Source: Pseudomonas putida (GTDB taxonomy: Bacteria; Pseudomonadota; Gammaproteobacteria; Pseudomonadales; Pseudomonadaceae). Taken from it: a stretch of DNA of 64,000 nucleotides. This document shows positions 42,268 to 51,394 of the stretch, one piece after another. The first letter of the stretch is position 1, and the number at the start of each line of letters is the position of its first letter. The stretch lies in contig NZ_CP018846.1 of the NCBI RefSeq assembly GCF_002025705.1, positions 3,215,501-3,279,500 on the forward strand, read 5' to 3'. The notes below the pieces were generated by a model. That model did no database searches, had not been told where the DNA came from, and saw only the letters and a program-made list of their open reading frames with translations. A program made the position numbers and the translations under genes.

Positions 42268-44367
42268 TTACACTTGGCCGAGGCGGATCAAGGCATCGAC
42301 CGCCGTGGTGCCGCTGGCACCGACCATCAATGGGTTCACATCCAGTTCCAGCAGCTGGCTGGCGTTTTCGCAGGCGTAGTCGGCCACCGCGCGGATGGCG
42401 GCGACCAGCGCGTCCAGGTCTGCCGCCGGCTTGCCGCGAAAGCCCTGCAGCAAGGCCGCACTGCGCAAGCCGAGCACCGCCTTGCGGATGGCGCCATCCG
42501 TGGTTGGCAGCAGCAGGCTCTTGCTGTCCTTGAGCAGCTCGACGAGGATGCCGCCGGCACCGATCACCAGCGCCAGGCCGAAATCCGCCTCGCGCTTGAT
42601 GCCGACGATCAACTCGGCCAGGGGCGCACTGGCCATCGGTTCGAGCAGCACCTGGTCGAAGGCAACGCCGGGCGCGTAAGCGCCAATGCGCGTGCGCATC
42701 TGCTCAAGCGCGTGGCCGAGGGCTGCCTCGTCGGCCAGGTTCAGTGCCACTGCACCGGCCTCGGTCTTGTGCGGCAACTGCGCGCTGACGGCCTTGAGCA
42801 CCAAGGGGTAACCCACCGTGCCGGCATCGGCCAGCGCGTGCTGTGGGTTGCTCAGCACGCCATTCGGGATGGGCAGGCCGAAGCCGCGCAGGGCTTGCTT
42901 GGACTCCCATTCGTTGAGCAGGCGGCTGTCACCGGCGAGTGGCCGCGGGCACAGCGGCACCAGCGCCGACTCGCCCAGCGCCAGCAAGGCCGGGCGTTGC
43001 TGCGCGTAGCGGGCAACCCGGCCCCAGGCGGCAAGGCCATCCTCCACCCCTTGCAGCGCCGGCACACCGGCAGCGTGCAGGCGCTCACGGGCGCTGGCTG
43101 GCAACAGCTCGGGGAAGGCCGAGGTGACGAAACCGGCCTTGCCATGGCGCTTGAGCGCCGCGCAATACAGCTCCAGCAGCAGGTCACATTCCTTGCGCTC
43201 GCCAGTGAACTCGGCGGGGTAATCAAGCACCAGCATCGCCGCGTCGGCATCGCTGCGCAGGGCGCTGTCGAGCATGCGCGCCTTGGCCGGGCCATCGCCC
43301 CAGATTGCCGTGGTGAAGTCCAGCGGGTTGACCAGGTTGGCATACGCCGGCAGCACCTGGGCCAGTGCTTCTACCTGGCTGGCGTCCAGGGCCGGCAGGC
43401 TCAGCTGGTTGCTCTCGCTGTAGTCGGCGATCAGCCCGGCATCGCCGCCCGAGCAGGCCAGCGCGATCAGGCTGCCACCCTTGGGCAGGTTGCCACAGGC
43501 AGCGGCCTTGAGGGTTTCGACGAAGCTCACCGGGCCGCTGACGCGAATTACACCCAAGCGCTCGAACAGGCTGTCGTACAGCGCATCGGAACCGGACAGG
43601 GAACTGGTGTGGCTCAGCGCCAGCTCGGCGCCGATCTGCGACACACCGGTCTTCAGCGCCACGATCGGGATGCCTTTCTCCAGCGCCTTGTGCGCGGCAC
43701 GGGCAAAGCCCGGCACGTTCTTCAGGCCTTCCAGGTGCAGGCCGATGGCGGTAACCCGGGGCTCATCGAGCAGCACGTCCATCAGCTCAGCGATGCCCAG
43801 TTGTGCCTGGTTGCCGACCGAGGCCATGTAGGCCACTGGCAGCGAGCGATCGCTCATCGACAGGTTGTAGGCGAAATTGCCGCTCTGGGTCAGCACCGCC
43901 ACGCCCTGCTCCACCGCCTTGCCACCGTGTGCCACCGGCCACAGGGCGGCACTGTGCAGGTAGTCCAGCAGGCCGTAGCAGTTGGGGCCGAGCAGCGCCA
44001 TGTCACCGGCGGCTTCGAGCAGCTGCTGTTGCAGCGCCTGGCCCTCGGCGCCGCTTTCGGCGAAGCCCGAGGCATAGCAGATCGCCCCGCCCGCGCCCTT
44101 GGCGGCGAGTTCGGCGACACAGGCCAGGGTCAGTTCGCGGTTGGTGGCAATGAACACCGCGTCCGGCGCACAGGGCAGCTCGGCCACGCTGCGCACGCAG
44201 GGGACGCCATCGATGCGGTCCTGCTGTGGGTTGACCAGCCACATCTGGCCCTGGTAGCCGCCTTCGGCGCAGCGCCTGAGCGCGCGGGCCATGCTGCGGC
44301 CACCGACGAAGGCCAGGTGCCGTGGCGCCAGCAGGCGTTTGAGGTTGTCACGAATGGCTTGCGACAT
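42268..44367 (-). CDS. acyl-CoA synthetase (NDP/ADP-forming), fused subunits
   Basis: A 699-residue protein of the acetate-CoA ligase (ADP-forming) family. The N-terminal CoA-binding domain (APRHLAFVGGRSMARALRR) is followed by a succinyl-CoA-synthetase-like domain with the phospho-His motif ALSHTSSLSGSDALYDS (near residue 255). The C-terminal ATP-grasp half (from about 490) has YPLVLKAVSAQLPHKTEAGAV. It would activate a carboxylate to its CoA ester. In the aru cluster the obvious candidate is 4-guanidinobutyrate, opening a CoA-dependent branch; this is inference from synteny. It lies 10 bases before the aruI start. Confidence 0.85.
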   Translation of the reverse strand: MSQAIRDNLKRLLAPRHLAFVGGRSMARALRRCAEGGYQGQMWLVNPQQDRIDGVPCVRSVAELPCAPDAVFIATNRELTLACVAELAAKGAGGAICYASGFAESGAEGQALQQQLLEAAGDMALLGPNCYGLLDYLHSAALWPVAHGGKAVEQGVAVLTQSGNFAYNLSMSDRSLPVAYMASVGNQAQLGIAELMDVLLDEPRVTAIGLHLEGLKNVPGFARAAHKALEKGIPIVALKTGVSQIGAELALSHTSSLSGSDALYDSLFERLGVIRVSGPVSFVETLKAAACGNLPKGGSLIALACSGGDAGLIADYSESNQLSLPALDASQVEALAQVLPAYANLVNPLDFTTAIWGDGPAKARMLDSALRSDADAAMLVLDYPAEFTGERKECDLLLELYCAALKRHGKAGFVTSAFPELLPASARERLHAAGVPALQGVEDGLAAWGRVARYAQQRPALLALGESALVPLCPRPLAGDSRLLNEWESKQALRGFGLPIPNGVLSNPQHALADAGTVGYPLVLKAVSAQLPHKTEAGAVALNLADEAALGHALEQMRTRIGAYAPGVAFDQVLLEPMASAPLAELIVGIKREADFGLALVIGAGGILVELLKDSKSLLLPTTDGAIRKAVLGLRSAALLQGFRGKPAADLDALVAAIRAVADYACENASQLLELDVNPLMVGASGTTAVDALIRLGQV

Positions 44368-44385
44368 GGTGATGCTCCGGTTCGG

Positions 44386-45546
44386 TCAGCGCAGCAGTGG
44401 GCGCAGCAGTTCGCGGGAAATGATGTGCCGCTGGATTTCCGAGGTGCCTTCCCAGATCCGTTCGATCCGCGCGTTGCGCCAGATGCGCTCGACCGGCCCT
44501 TCGTCCATCAGGCCCATGCCGCCATAAATCTGCACCGCCTCGTCGGCGACCTTGCCGAGCACTTCGCTGGCAAACAGCTTGGCCATGCCCGCCTCGCCGT
44601 CGGTCATGCTGCCCTGGTCCATCTTCCAGGCGGTGTGCAGGGTCAGCAGTTCGGCAGCGCGGATCTGCGTGGCCATGTCGGCGAGCTTGAACGACACGCC
44701 CTGGTAAGTACCGATCGGCTGGCCGAACTGCTTGCGGTCGGCCGCCCATTGCAGCGACACGTCCAGCGCACGCTGGGCCTGGCCGACACAGTTGGCAGCG
44801 ACCATCACCCGGCCTGCGGTCAGCCAGGCGTTGGCCACTTCCCAGCCCTTGCCGACCTCGCCGAGTACCTTGGCGGCCGGCACCTTGCAGTCGTCGAAAA
44901 ACAGCTCGTAGGTGTGGTAGCCACGGTTGCTCACGCACTTCGGCCCGCGGCGGATGGTCATGCCCGGGGTGCCGCGGTCGACCAGGAAGGCGGTGACGGC
45001 GTTGCGCTTGCGACCGTTGTGCTCGTAGGTGTCGGTGACGGCAAAGACGATGGCGAAGTCAGCATGCCCGGCATGGCTGATGAAGTGCTTGCTGCCATTG
45101 ATCACGAAGTCGTCGCCTTCGCGCACGGCGCGGGTCTTGATCGAGTTGGCGTCGGAGCCGGCGCCCGGTTCGGTCAGGGCGAAGCAGTCGGTCTTCTCGC
45201 CACGGATGCACGGCAGCAGGTAATCCTCCACCTGCTGGCCGGTGCAGGCCATGAGGATCTTCGAAGGCCGTGCGACGAACACGTGCAGCGCCCAGGAGAC
45301 CTTCGACAGTTCACGCTCGATCAGCGCCTGGGACAGGTAGTCGAGGCCGCCGCCACCGACTTCCTCGGGCATGTTGAAGGCGTAGAAGCCGGCGGCGATG
45401 GCCTTGCCACGGATCTGCGCAGCAAGCTCCGGGGACACTTCGTCGGCACGGTCCACGGCTTCTTCATGGGGCAACAGCTCTTTGGTGACGAAGCTGCGTA
45501 CGGCATCCACCAACATTTCTTGTTCTTGGGTCAGTTGGAAATTCAT
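44386..45546 (-). CDS. acyl-CoA dehydrogenase
   Basis: A 386-residue flavoprotein of the acyl-CoA dehydrogenase family. It has FALTEPGAGSDANSIKTRA for FAD binding (near residue 127), ADRKQFGQPIGTYQGVSFKLADMAT, and VQIYGGMGLMDEGPVERIWRNARIERIWEGTSEIQ near the end, the last part carrying the catalytic Glu of WEGT. It transfers electrons to ETF while forming a 2-enoyl-CoA. Placed between the acyl-CoA synthetase (18 bases downstream) and an enoyl-CoA hydratase, it likely oxidises the CoA ester formed in the arginine branch. The substrate is inferred. Confidence 0.92.
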   Translation of the reverse strand: MNFQLTQEQEMLVDAVRSFVTKELLPHEEAVDRADEVSPELAAQIRGKAIAAGFYAFNMPEEVGGGGLDYLSQALIERELSKVSWALHVFVARPSKILMACTGQQVEDYLLPCIRGEKTDCFALTEPGAGSDANSIKTRAVREGDDFVINGSKHFISHAGHADFAIVFAVTDTYEHNGRKRNAVTAFLVDRGTPGMTIRRGPKCVSNRGYHTYELFFDDCKVPAAKVLGEVGKGWEVANAWLTAGRVMVAANCVGQAQRALDVSLQWAADRKQFGQPIGTYQGVSFKLADMATQIRAAELLTLHTAWKMDQGSMTDGEAGMAKLFASEVLGKVADEAVQIYGGMGLMDEGPVERIWRNARIERIWEGTSEIQRHIISRELLRPLLR

Positions 45547-45579
45547 GGCCTGTTCCTAAACCGGGGTAAGAGAGCGTGC

Positions 45580-46371
45580 TTATTTGCCGCTGAAGCGTGG
45601 CGAGCGTTTTTCCGTGGCCGCGCGCAAGGCCTCGGCACCGTCCTCGCTGCGCCCACAGAGCAGGCCGGCTGCCAGTTCTGCAGTGAGCTGCTCAGCCAGG
45701 CTGCGCGAGGCGCCATCGCGCATCAGGCGCTTGGTCTGGGCGTAGGCGAACGTCGGCCCCTGGGCCAGGCGCGCCGCCAGTTCGGCGGTGGCGGCTGGCA
45801 ACTGGTCGTCGGCGACCACTTCACCGACCAGGCCGGCCGCCAGGGCGCGCTCGGCGCCCCAGAGTTCGTCGAGGAACAGCAGGCGCTTGGCCTGTTCGCT
45901 GCCGATCAGCCGTGGCAGGTGCCAGCTGGCGCCGGCATCCGGCGAGTAGGCCATGCTGGTGTAGCCGGCCTTGAAACGGGCCGACTGGGCAGCCAGGCGC
46001 AGGTCGCAGCACAGCGACAGGTCCATGCCGGCGCCGACGGCAGTGCCGTTGATGGCGGCAATGGTGGGCTTGTCCAGGTTGTGCAGGCAGTGCATCAGGG
46101 CGTGGGCGGTTTCGGTCCAGCCGTAGGTTTCCAGTGCGCCACGGGCTTCGGCTTCGGCCCATTCGGCGAGGTCGGCGCCAGCGCAGAAGCTGCGGCCAGT
46201 GCCGGTCAGCACCACCACGCGCACGGCGGGGTCACTGTTATAGGCCTCGAGGGTGGCGTGCAGCTTCTTCAGGGTGGGAATGTCCAGCGCGTTGCGCTGC
46301 TCGGGGCGGTTCAGGGTGATCCAGGCAACGCCGGCTTCAACCTGCATGAGTAGGGACGACGGAGCGGTCAT
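45580..46371 (-). CDS. enoyl-CoA hydratase/isomerase family protein
   Basis: A 263-residue crotonase-fold protein. The CoA-binding RSFCAGADLAEW and oxyanion-hole INGTAVGAGMDLSLCCDLRLA segments are clear. The first classical catalytic Glu (after GGG-C in hydratases) is replaced by Met (GAGMD), and the second segment reads AYSPDAGASWHLPRLIG with Asp. The active site is thus closer to PaaG-type isomerases than to true hydratases. It probably handles the enoyl-CoA made by the neighbouring dehydrogenase. ATG 46371 has a CGAGG site; the extension to 46416 is polar noise. It is the first gene of the aru catabolic transcript. Confidence 0.85.
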   Translation of the reverse strand: MTAPSSLLMQVEAGVAWITLNRPEQRNALDIPTLKKLHATLEAYNSDPAVRVVVLTGTGRSFCAGADLAEWAEAEARGALETYGWTETAHALMHCLHNLDKPTIAAINGTAVGAGMDLSLCCDLRLAAQSARFKAGYTSMAYSPDAGASWHLPRLIGSEQAKRLLFLDELWGAERALAAGLVGEVVADDQLPAATAELAARLAQGPTFAYAQTKRLMRDGASRSLAEQLTAELAAGLLCGRSEDGAEALRAATEKRSPRFSGK

Positions 46372-46417
46372 GACGGGCCTCGAATTATTGTGATTGCTGT
46401 GAGAGGTGAGGCTCATG

Positions 46418-46433
46418 CTAAACGAGTGTTCAG
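46418..46433. promoter_or_regulatory. candidate TetR-type operator upstream of the aru acyl-CoA genes
   Basis: CTAAACGAGTGTTCAG is an imperfect dyad (CT-AAC-4 bases-GTT-AG), 47 bases before the enoyl-CoA hydratase start. A related string, TTGAACGACTGTATAG, lies before the TetR gene at 52831. TetR regulators of acyl-CoA genes often bind such AAC-N4-GTT dyads. Confidence 0.4.
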
Positions 46434-46540
46434 TAAGGAGGCAATTGCCGAGGAAGCGGTGTTACAACTTCGAACAAGTGGGGAAATGAGGGGTGGAAAT
46501 GGATTGCGTTAGGGCCACCAGGTGTATGGCGATAGGTTTT

Positions 46541-46816
46541 CAGCGCCTGTGAGATCGAGCGCCGCCCGCGCGGCGCATCGCGGATAAATCCGCTCCTACA
46601 TTTGTTTCTGGCCAATTATTCCTGTGAGGTTACCGCTGTCCGCCTTGGTGCATGGCGGGAGACAGATGGAGGAGCGTCAATGCCCACAGAGATGCATCGC
46701 CATACCAAAGAGGCGGTCCCTGTTGGCTTCACAGGAGTGACTGGCCCGAAACAAATGTAGGAGCGGATTCATCCGCGATGCGCCGCGCGGGCGGCGCTCG
46801 ATCTCACAGGCGCTGC
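46541..46816. repeat. inverted pair of REP elements, copy B
   Basis: Inverse arm 46541-46604 and plus arm 46752-46816, the same family as copies A and C (core GTAGGAGCGGATTCATCCGC then GATGCGCCGCGCGGGCGG). The interior, 46605-46751, shows no gene. Together with flanks this fills the 476-base gap between the enoyl-CoA hydratase and the permease. Confidence 0.85.
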
Positions 46817-46847
46817 AAAAACACCGACGAACCCCTGCAACCCCACC

Positions 46848-48254
46848 TCATACCGCCGGCACTTCCACCCCCACGCCCTGGCGCTTGCGCTGCACCACAA
46901 AGTAAGCCGCATAACACAGCGCTATGAAGCCAAACCCCCAGTACAACGAAGGCCGCTGCGTCTCATCCATTGCCAGGAACACGAACAGCGAACTGCACAG
47001 GGTGATGCACAGCAACGGCACCAGCGGGTACAGCGGCGCGCGGTACTTGAGTTCGCTCAGCTGGCCGCCATCCCGCAGGAACTGCTTGCGAAAGCGATAC
47101 TGCGCCAGGGCGATGACGATCCAGGTCACAGTGCCAGACATGCCGCTCACCGCCATCAGCACCATGAACAAGGTGTCGGCGGCGACAAAGCTGGTCATCA
47201 GCGACACCAGCGCAAAGCACAGGGTGATGAACAGCGCCCGCAGCGGCACACCGCGGCTGCTCAGCGGCGACAGGCTGCGGGGGGCCATGCCGGTCTTGGA
47301 CATCGCCCAGAGGATGCGGGTGGAGGCATACAGCCCGGAGTTGCCCACCGAAAGAATCGCGGTGAGGATCACGAAGTTCATCAGGTCTGCGGCGTAAGGA
47401 ATGCCGACCATGTCGAACACCTGCACGAACGGGCTTTCCATCAGCCCGGCCTGCTGCCACGGCACGATCGCCGACAACACCACGATCGCCAGCACATAGA
47501 AGATCAGCACGCGGAACACCACGTTGCGCACGGCACGCGGGATGCTCTTTTCCGGCTGGTCGGTTTCGCCCGCCGCCACGCCCATGATCTCGCAACCCTG
47601 GAAGGCATAGACCACGGTCATCATCACCGCGAACACCGCCGACAGGCCGTTGGGGAACAGCGAATCGCCGATCAGGTTGCTCATCATCGGCGCCGGCGCC
47701 CCACTGGTCAGCGGGATGGCACCGAAGATCACCAGCACACCAACGATGATGAAACCGAGTATCGCCGCCACCTTGATCCCGGAGAACCAGTACTCCGCCT
47801 CACCGAAGGCGCGGGTCGCCAGTGCGTTGATGCCGAACAGCACCGCAACGAACAGCGCCGACCAGTACCAGATCGGCACCTCCGGGAACCAGCGCACCAT
47901 CAGCATGCCGGCGGCGGTGAACTCCAGGCCCACGGTGGTGGCCCAGCTCATCCAGTACACCCAGCCGATCATGAAGCCCGTGGCCGGGCCGATGAATTTC
48001 GTCGCATGGGCCTGGAATGAACCGGATACCGGCATCTGCACCGACAACTCACCCAGGCAGACCATCACCAGGTACATCAGGAAACCCGCGACCAGGTAGG
48101 CCAGGATCGCGCCCACCGGCCCGCCCTGGTTGATGGTCACGCCCGAGCCCATGAACAGCCCGGTGCCGATCACGCCACCGAGCGAGAGCATGAAGATGTG
48201 CCGGCTCTTCAATGCCCGCGTGAGGTGGATACCTTCAGCTTTACGGCCTTTCAT
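46848..48254 (-). CDS. amino acid permease (APC superfamily)
   Basis: A 468-residue transporter with about 12 spans. The beginning LTRALKSRHIFMLSLGGVIGTGLFMGSG is the AAT-family signature of amino-acid:proton symporters, and WVYWMSWATTVGLEFTAAG follows. Later it shows YAFQGCEIMGVAAGETDQPEKSIPRAV. Position between the aru enzymes and aruS suggests uptake of arginine or a related guanidino compound, as for the homologous permease near P. aeruginosa aruSR. ATG 48254 follows GGAGA by 9 bases; the frame upstream to 48350 is not conserved. The intervening REP pair may end this transcript. Confidence 0.9.
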   Translation of the reverse strand: MKGRKAEGIHLTRALKSRHIFMLSLGGVIGTGLFMGSGVTINQGGPVGAILAYLVAGFLMYLVMVCLGELSVQMPVSGSFQAHATKFIGPATGFMIGWVYWMSWATTVGLEFTAAGMLMVRWFPEVPIWYWSALFVAVLFGINALATRAFGEAEYWFSGIKVAAILGFIIVGVLVIFGAIPLTSGAPAPMMSNLIGDSLFPNGLSAVFAVMMTVVYAFQGCEIMGVAAGETDQPEKSIPRAVRNVVFRVLIFYVLAIVVLSAIVPWQQAGLMESPFVQVFDMVGIPYAADLMNFVILTAILSVGNSGLYASTRILWAMSKTGMAPRSLSPLSSRGVPLRALFITLCFALVSLMTSFVAADTLFMVLMAVSGMSGTVTWIVIALAQYRFRKQFLRDGGQLSELKYRAPLYPLVPLLCITLCSSLFVFLAMDETQRPSLYWGFGFIALCYAAYFVVQRKRQGVGVEVPAV

Positions 48255-48380
48255 TATTATTATCTCCAATAAGCGTCGAAGACCGCGTGTGCAGCGGTTG
48301 CGTCCGATTATTGGAAAGCGATGTAAGGCGCGGTTGATCGTAAAGATCAAAGATGTAAAAAGTCGTAAGGATTTTGTCGC

Positions 48381-50633
48381 TCAGGCCGCCAGCAGTTCGC
48401 CCAGGCTGTTTTCGGCACGCTGCAACTGCTCGCGCAGCATCGGGCCCATGGCCCTCACACTGGGTTTGTCGCGGGCCTGCGCATGCTCCTCAAGCCGGCG
48501 CAAGGTCGCCGCCAGGCCGCACAGGCCCATGGAATCGCTGCTGCCGGCCAGCCGATGGGCCAGGTGGGCCACTTCGGTACAGTCACCCGCGTCCACCGCT
48601 TCGAGCAAGGGCTGGCGCTGTTGCGCCAAACCGTCTCGCAGCCCGGCCAGCAGGCCTTGCAGCTTCTGCTCGCCAAGCAGCGTGCGGTGCGTGGCCAACA
48701 GTTCATGGTCGAGCCAGGCAGGTGCCTGCGGCTGTTGCGCCTGCACGTGCCCCGCCAAGGCCTGGCGCAGGTTTGCAAGTTTCAGTGGCTTGCCCAGCAC
48801 GCCCTGCATGCCGGCATCCAGATAGGCACGCACCAACCCCGGCTGAACGCTGGCAGTCAGCGCCAGGATGCGCGTATCGCGGTTGGGCGTGTTGCCGGCA
48901 CGCAGCTGGCGGCACAGCTCCACGCCGCTGATGCCTGGCAGGTGCACATCCAGCAGGAGCAGGTCGAAGCGCTGCCGTGCACAGAGTTGCAGACCCTGCT
49001 CGGCATCCTCGGCCAGCCAGACTTCATGCCCGTCACGCTCCAGCAACCCGCACACCACTTCACGGTTCAGGGCCACGTCTTCCACTACCAGGATTTGCAG
49101 CGGCGACGCCGCACGATCAGACCCCGCCACGCACTGGGGAGCCTGCACCGTCTCCAGTTCCAGCTCCAGCCAGAAGCAGCTGCCCTCCCCCTCGCGGCTG
49201 CGCACGCCGATCTGCCCGGCCATCTGCTCGACCAGGTGCTTGCTGATCGCCAGCCCCAGGCCGGTGCCGCCATAGCGCCGTGCGACCGCCTCGCTGGCCT
49301 GGACGAAGCGGTCGAAGATCTTCGGCTGCATCGCCTCGCAGATGCCGATGCCGTCATCGGTGACGCTCAGGCGCAAGCGTTGCCGCCCGGGCAGGCTCTG
49401 CAACACCTGCACCTCGACGAGAATCTCGCCGCCCTCGGTGAACTTGATGGCGTTGGCCAGCAGGTTGCTCAGCACCTGGCGCAGGTACTGCTCAGCGCCA
49501 TGCTGGTACGCAGCCAGCTGCGGGTCGATGCGGCACAACACCAGGCTGTCGTTGGCCAGCGCACGGGGTTCGAGCAGGGTCACCACCTCGGCGCACAGCT
49601 GGCGCAGGGCAAAATCCACCGCCTCGGGGCGGCTTTCGCCCTCTTCGAGGCGGGCAAAATACAGCACCTCGTTGAGGATACTCAGCAGCCCCTCGCCGGC
49701 CTTGTACAACGCCTCCAGGCGCTGACGGTCCGGCGCTGCTAGCCCGGCGCCACGCAGCAGTTCGGCCATGCCGAGGATGCCGTTGAGCGGCGTACGCAGC
49801 TCGTGGCTCATGGTGGCAAGGAAGCGCGACTTGGCCAGGTTGGCCGCCTCGGCATCGTCCTTGGCGCGCATCAGGCTTGCCGTGCGCCGTTCGACCTGTT
49901 TCTGCAGTTCGTCGCGTTTGTCCTGCAAGGCCAGGCGGTCAGATTCGCGGCGTTCGCTGTCACTGAGGATCGCCCGGCGCATGTCGTCCAGCGCCAGCGC
50001 CACGCTGTCGATTTCGTCGGTGTGCGGCGAACGGCGTTTGTTCAAGCGCAGCGGCTCCTGCCACTGCCCGGCGCCGATGCGCCGGGCGAAGTCGGCCATG
50101 ACCTGCAGGTGGCGGGTCACCAGGCGATAGAACAGCCCGGACAACGCCAGTGCCAGGCCACAGAGAAACACGCTCATCCACAAAAGGCTGGTGAGGCCGG
50201 TGGCAAACAGCCGCCGGTGCACCGCGCCCAGGTCAGTGCTCACTTCCAGCTCGCCCAGGTGCCGCACAGGCCCTGAAGGTGGCTGATAGTCCAGCGCAAA
50301 CCGCTCGACCCGCAGCGGCCCCTGCGGGGACGGCTCACCTTGCTGCAAGGTGAAGTCGGCACTGTTCAGGCGCACCCGCGCCACATCGGAAAAGTCCACC
50401 AGCCCGCGCAACTGCACGTTCAGCTGCTCCTGGTTCAGGTCCCACAGGCTGCGCTCCAGGCTGGCCAGGTAGCCTGCGCGGATCAGCGCCATGCGCGCGT
50501 CGATCTCGCGCATCTCGCGGCGGTACTCGAAATACAGCTGCACGCTGCTGGCCAGCACCGTGAAGCACAGGCTGAACAGCAGGATGAACAGCAACAGCCG
50601 ACGCAGCAGGCCCCCCGGTTGCAGGCGGGTCAT
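48381..50633 (-). CDS. aruS: hybrid sensor histidine kinase AruS
   Basis: A 750-residue hybrid kinase. Membrane spans lie near residues 11-30 and 147-170, with a periplasmic domain between and a HAMP-like linker (171-220). The HisKA domain has phosphorylated H277 (ATMSHELRTPLNG); the ATPase domain ends with GGTGLGLAISKHLVEQ. A receiver domain has D562 (LLLDVHLPG), and an HPt domain has H693 (HLAHRLAGSSDSMG). This is the architecture of P. aeruginosa AruS, which with AruR activates aruHI in response to arginine. It overlaps the upstream solute-binding gene by 4 bases. Confidence 0.88.
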   Translation of the reverse strand: MTRLQPGGLLRRLLLFILLFSLCFTVLASSVQLYFEYRREMREIDARMALIRAGYLASLERSLWDLNQEQLNVQLRGLVDFSDVARVRLNSADFTLQQGEPSPQGPLRVERFALDYQPPSGPVRHLGELEVSTDLGAVHRRLFATGLTSLLWMSVFLCGLALALSGLFYRLVTRHLQVMADFARRIGAGQWQEPLRLNKRRSPHTDEIDSVALALDDMRRAILSDSERRESDRLALQDKRDELQKQVERRTASLMRAKDDAEAANLAKSRFLATMSHELRTPLNGILGMAELLRGAGLAAPDRQRLEALYKAGEGLLSILNEVLYFARLEEGESRPEAVDFALRQLCAEVVTLLEPRALANDSLVLCRIDPQLAAYQHGAEQYLRQVLSNLLANAIKFTEGGEILVEVQVLQSLPGRQRLRLSVTDDGIGICEAMQPKIFDRFVQASEAVARRYGGTGLGLAISKHLVEQMAGQIGVRSREGEGSCFWLELELETVQAPQCVAGSDRAASPLQILVVEDVALNREVVCGLLERDGHEVWLAEDAEQGLQLCARQRFDLLLLDVHLPGISGVELCRQLRAGNTPNRDTRILALTASVQPGLVRAYLDAGMQGVLGKPLKLANLRQALAGHVQAQQPQAPAWLDHELLATHRTLLGEQKLQGLLAGLRDGLAQQRQPLLEAVDAGDCTEVAHLAHRLAGSSDSMGLCGLAATLRRLEEHAQARDKPSVRAMGPMLREQLQRAENSLGELLAA

Positions 50634-51394
50634 GGCTGGTTGACCATGTCGCGGTAGGTGACCTCGCTTTCATGCAGCCAGCGCTCCAGTTCGCCGGCAT
50701 CGGTCATCTTCTGCAGTTGCCCGTCGATCTCGTCCATGCGCGCGCTCAACGGTGAATGGCGCGACACCGCCACGCGCAGGTAGTCAACGCTCAGTGCCGG
50801 CGGCAGCGCGACGATGTCCCGGGCGCCGGGCAAGTGCTCGACGAACAACTGGCCGGTGCGCCGTTCCTGGACCACGAAGTCGATACGCCCGCGTATCAGC
50901 TTGCCGAAGTTCTGCCCGCTGTCCGACACCCACTCGATGTTCTGGTGCTGCGCCACGAAGCGGTCGAACGCCGGGCCGTAGCTTTCGCCGAACAGCAGCC
51001 CGCCACGGTACCTGGCCAGGTCTTCGAGCTTGTCGAACTGCAGCGGGTGCTGGCGGTTGGCAAACACCGCCACCTCCTCGCGCAGCACCGGTACCTGGGA
51101 AAAGCGCATGGACCGGGCACGTTGCTCCGAGGTGTAGGCCAGCACCACATCCACCCGCCCTTCGGCCGCGTCGAGCAGGCAACGTTGCCAGTTGCCCAGC
51201 ACGACCATCTCGACCTGGTAGCCCAGCCGCCCGAACAACTCGCGCACGACCGTCGGCGCCAGCCCGCGGGGTTGCTTGCCATCGCTCCAGGAAACAGGTG
51301 GGTAGACCGGGTAATCGCAATAGCGCACGGTGCCAGCGGCGTGTAGCACGCCGCTGGCCAGCAGCACCAGCAGGCCCAACAGGTATTTGCTCAC
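50630..51394 (-). CDS. periplasmic solute-binding protein (family 3) in the aruRS operon
   Basis: A 254-residue secreted binding protein: signal peptide MSKYLLGLLVLLASGVLHA, then VRYCDYPVYPPVSWSDGKQPRGLAPTVV and the two-lobed SBP_bac_3 pattern (VDVVLAYTSEQRARSMRFSQVPV, FGESYGPAFDRFV). It overlaps aruR and aruS by 4 bases each, so it must be made with them. Such proteins can feed a signal to the periplasmic part of a kinase. No ABC permease gene is adjacent, which favours a sensory over a transport role. The ligand is unknown; arginine is a candidate. Confidence 0.85.
   Translation of the reverse strand: MSKYLLGLLVLLASGVLHAAGTVRYCDYPVYPPVSWSDGKQPRGLAPTVVRELFGRLGYQVEMVVLGNWQRCLLDAAEGRVDVVLAYTSEQRARSMRFSQVPVLREEVAVFANRQHPLQFDKLEDLARYRGGLLFGESYGPAFDRFVAQHQNIEWVSDSGQNFGKLIRGRIDFVVQERRTGQLFVEHLPGARDIVALPPALSVDYLRVAVSRHSPLSARMDEIDGQLQKMTDAGELERWLHESEVTYRDMVNQP

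Noticed and set aside
42205..46353. 1382-codon open frame on the plus strand
   Set aside because: It is antisense to the aruI end, acyl-CoA synthetase, acyl-CoA dehydrogenase and crotonase genes. Composition (His, Gln, Gly, Arg rich, no domain) is that of a GC-rich shadow frame.
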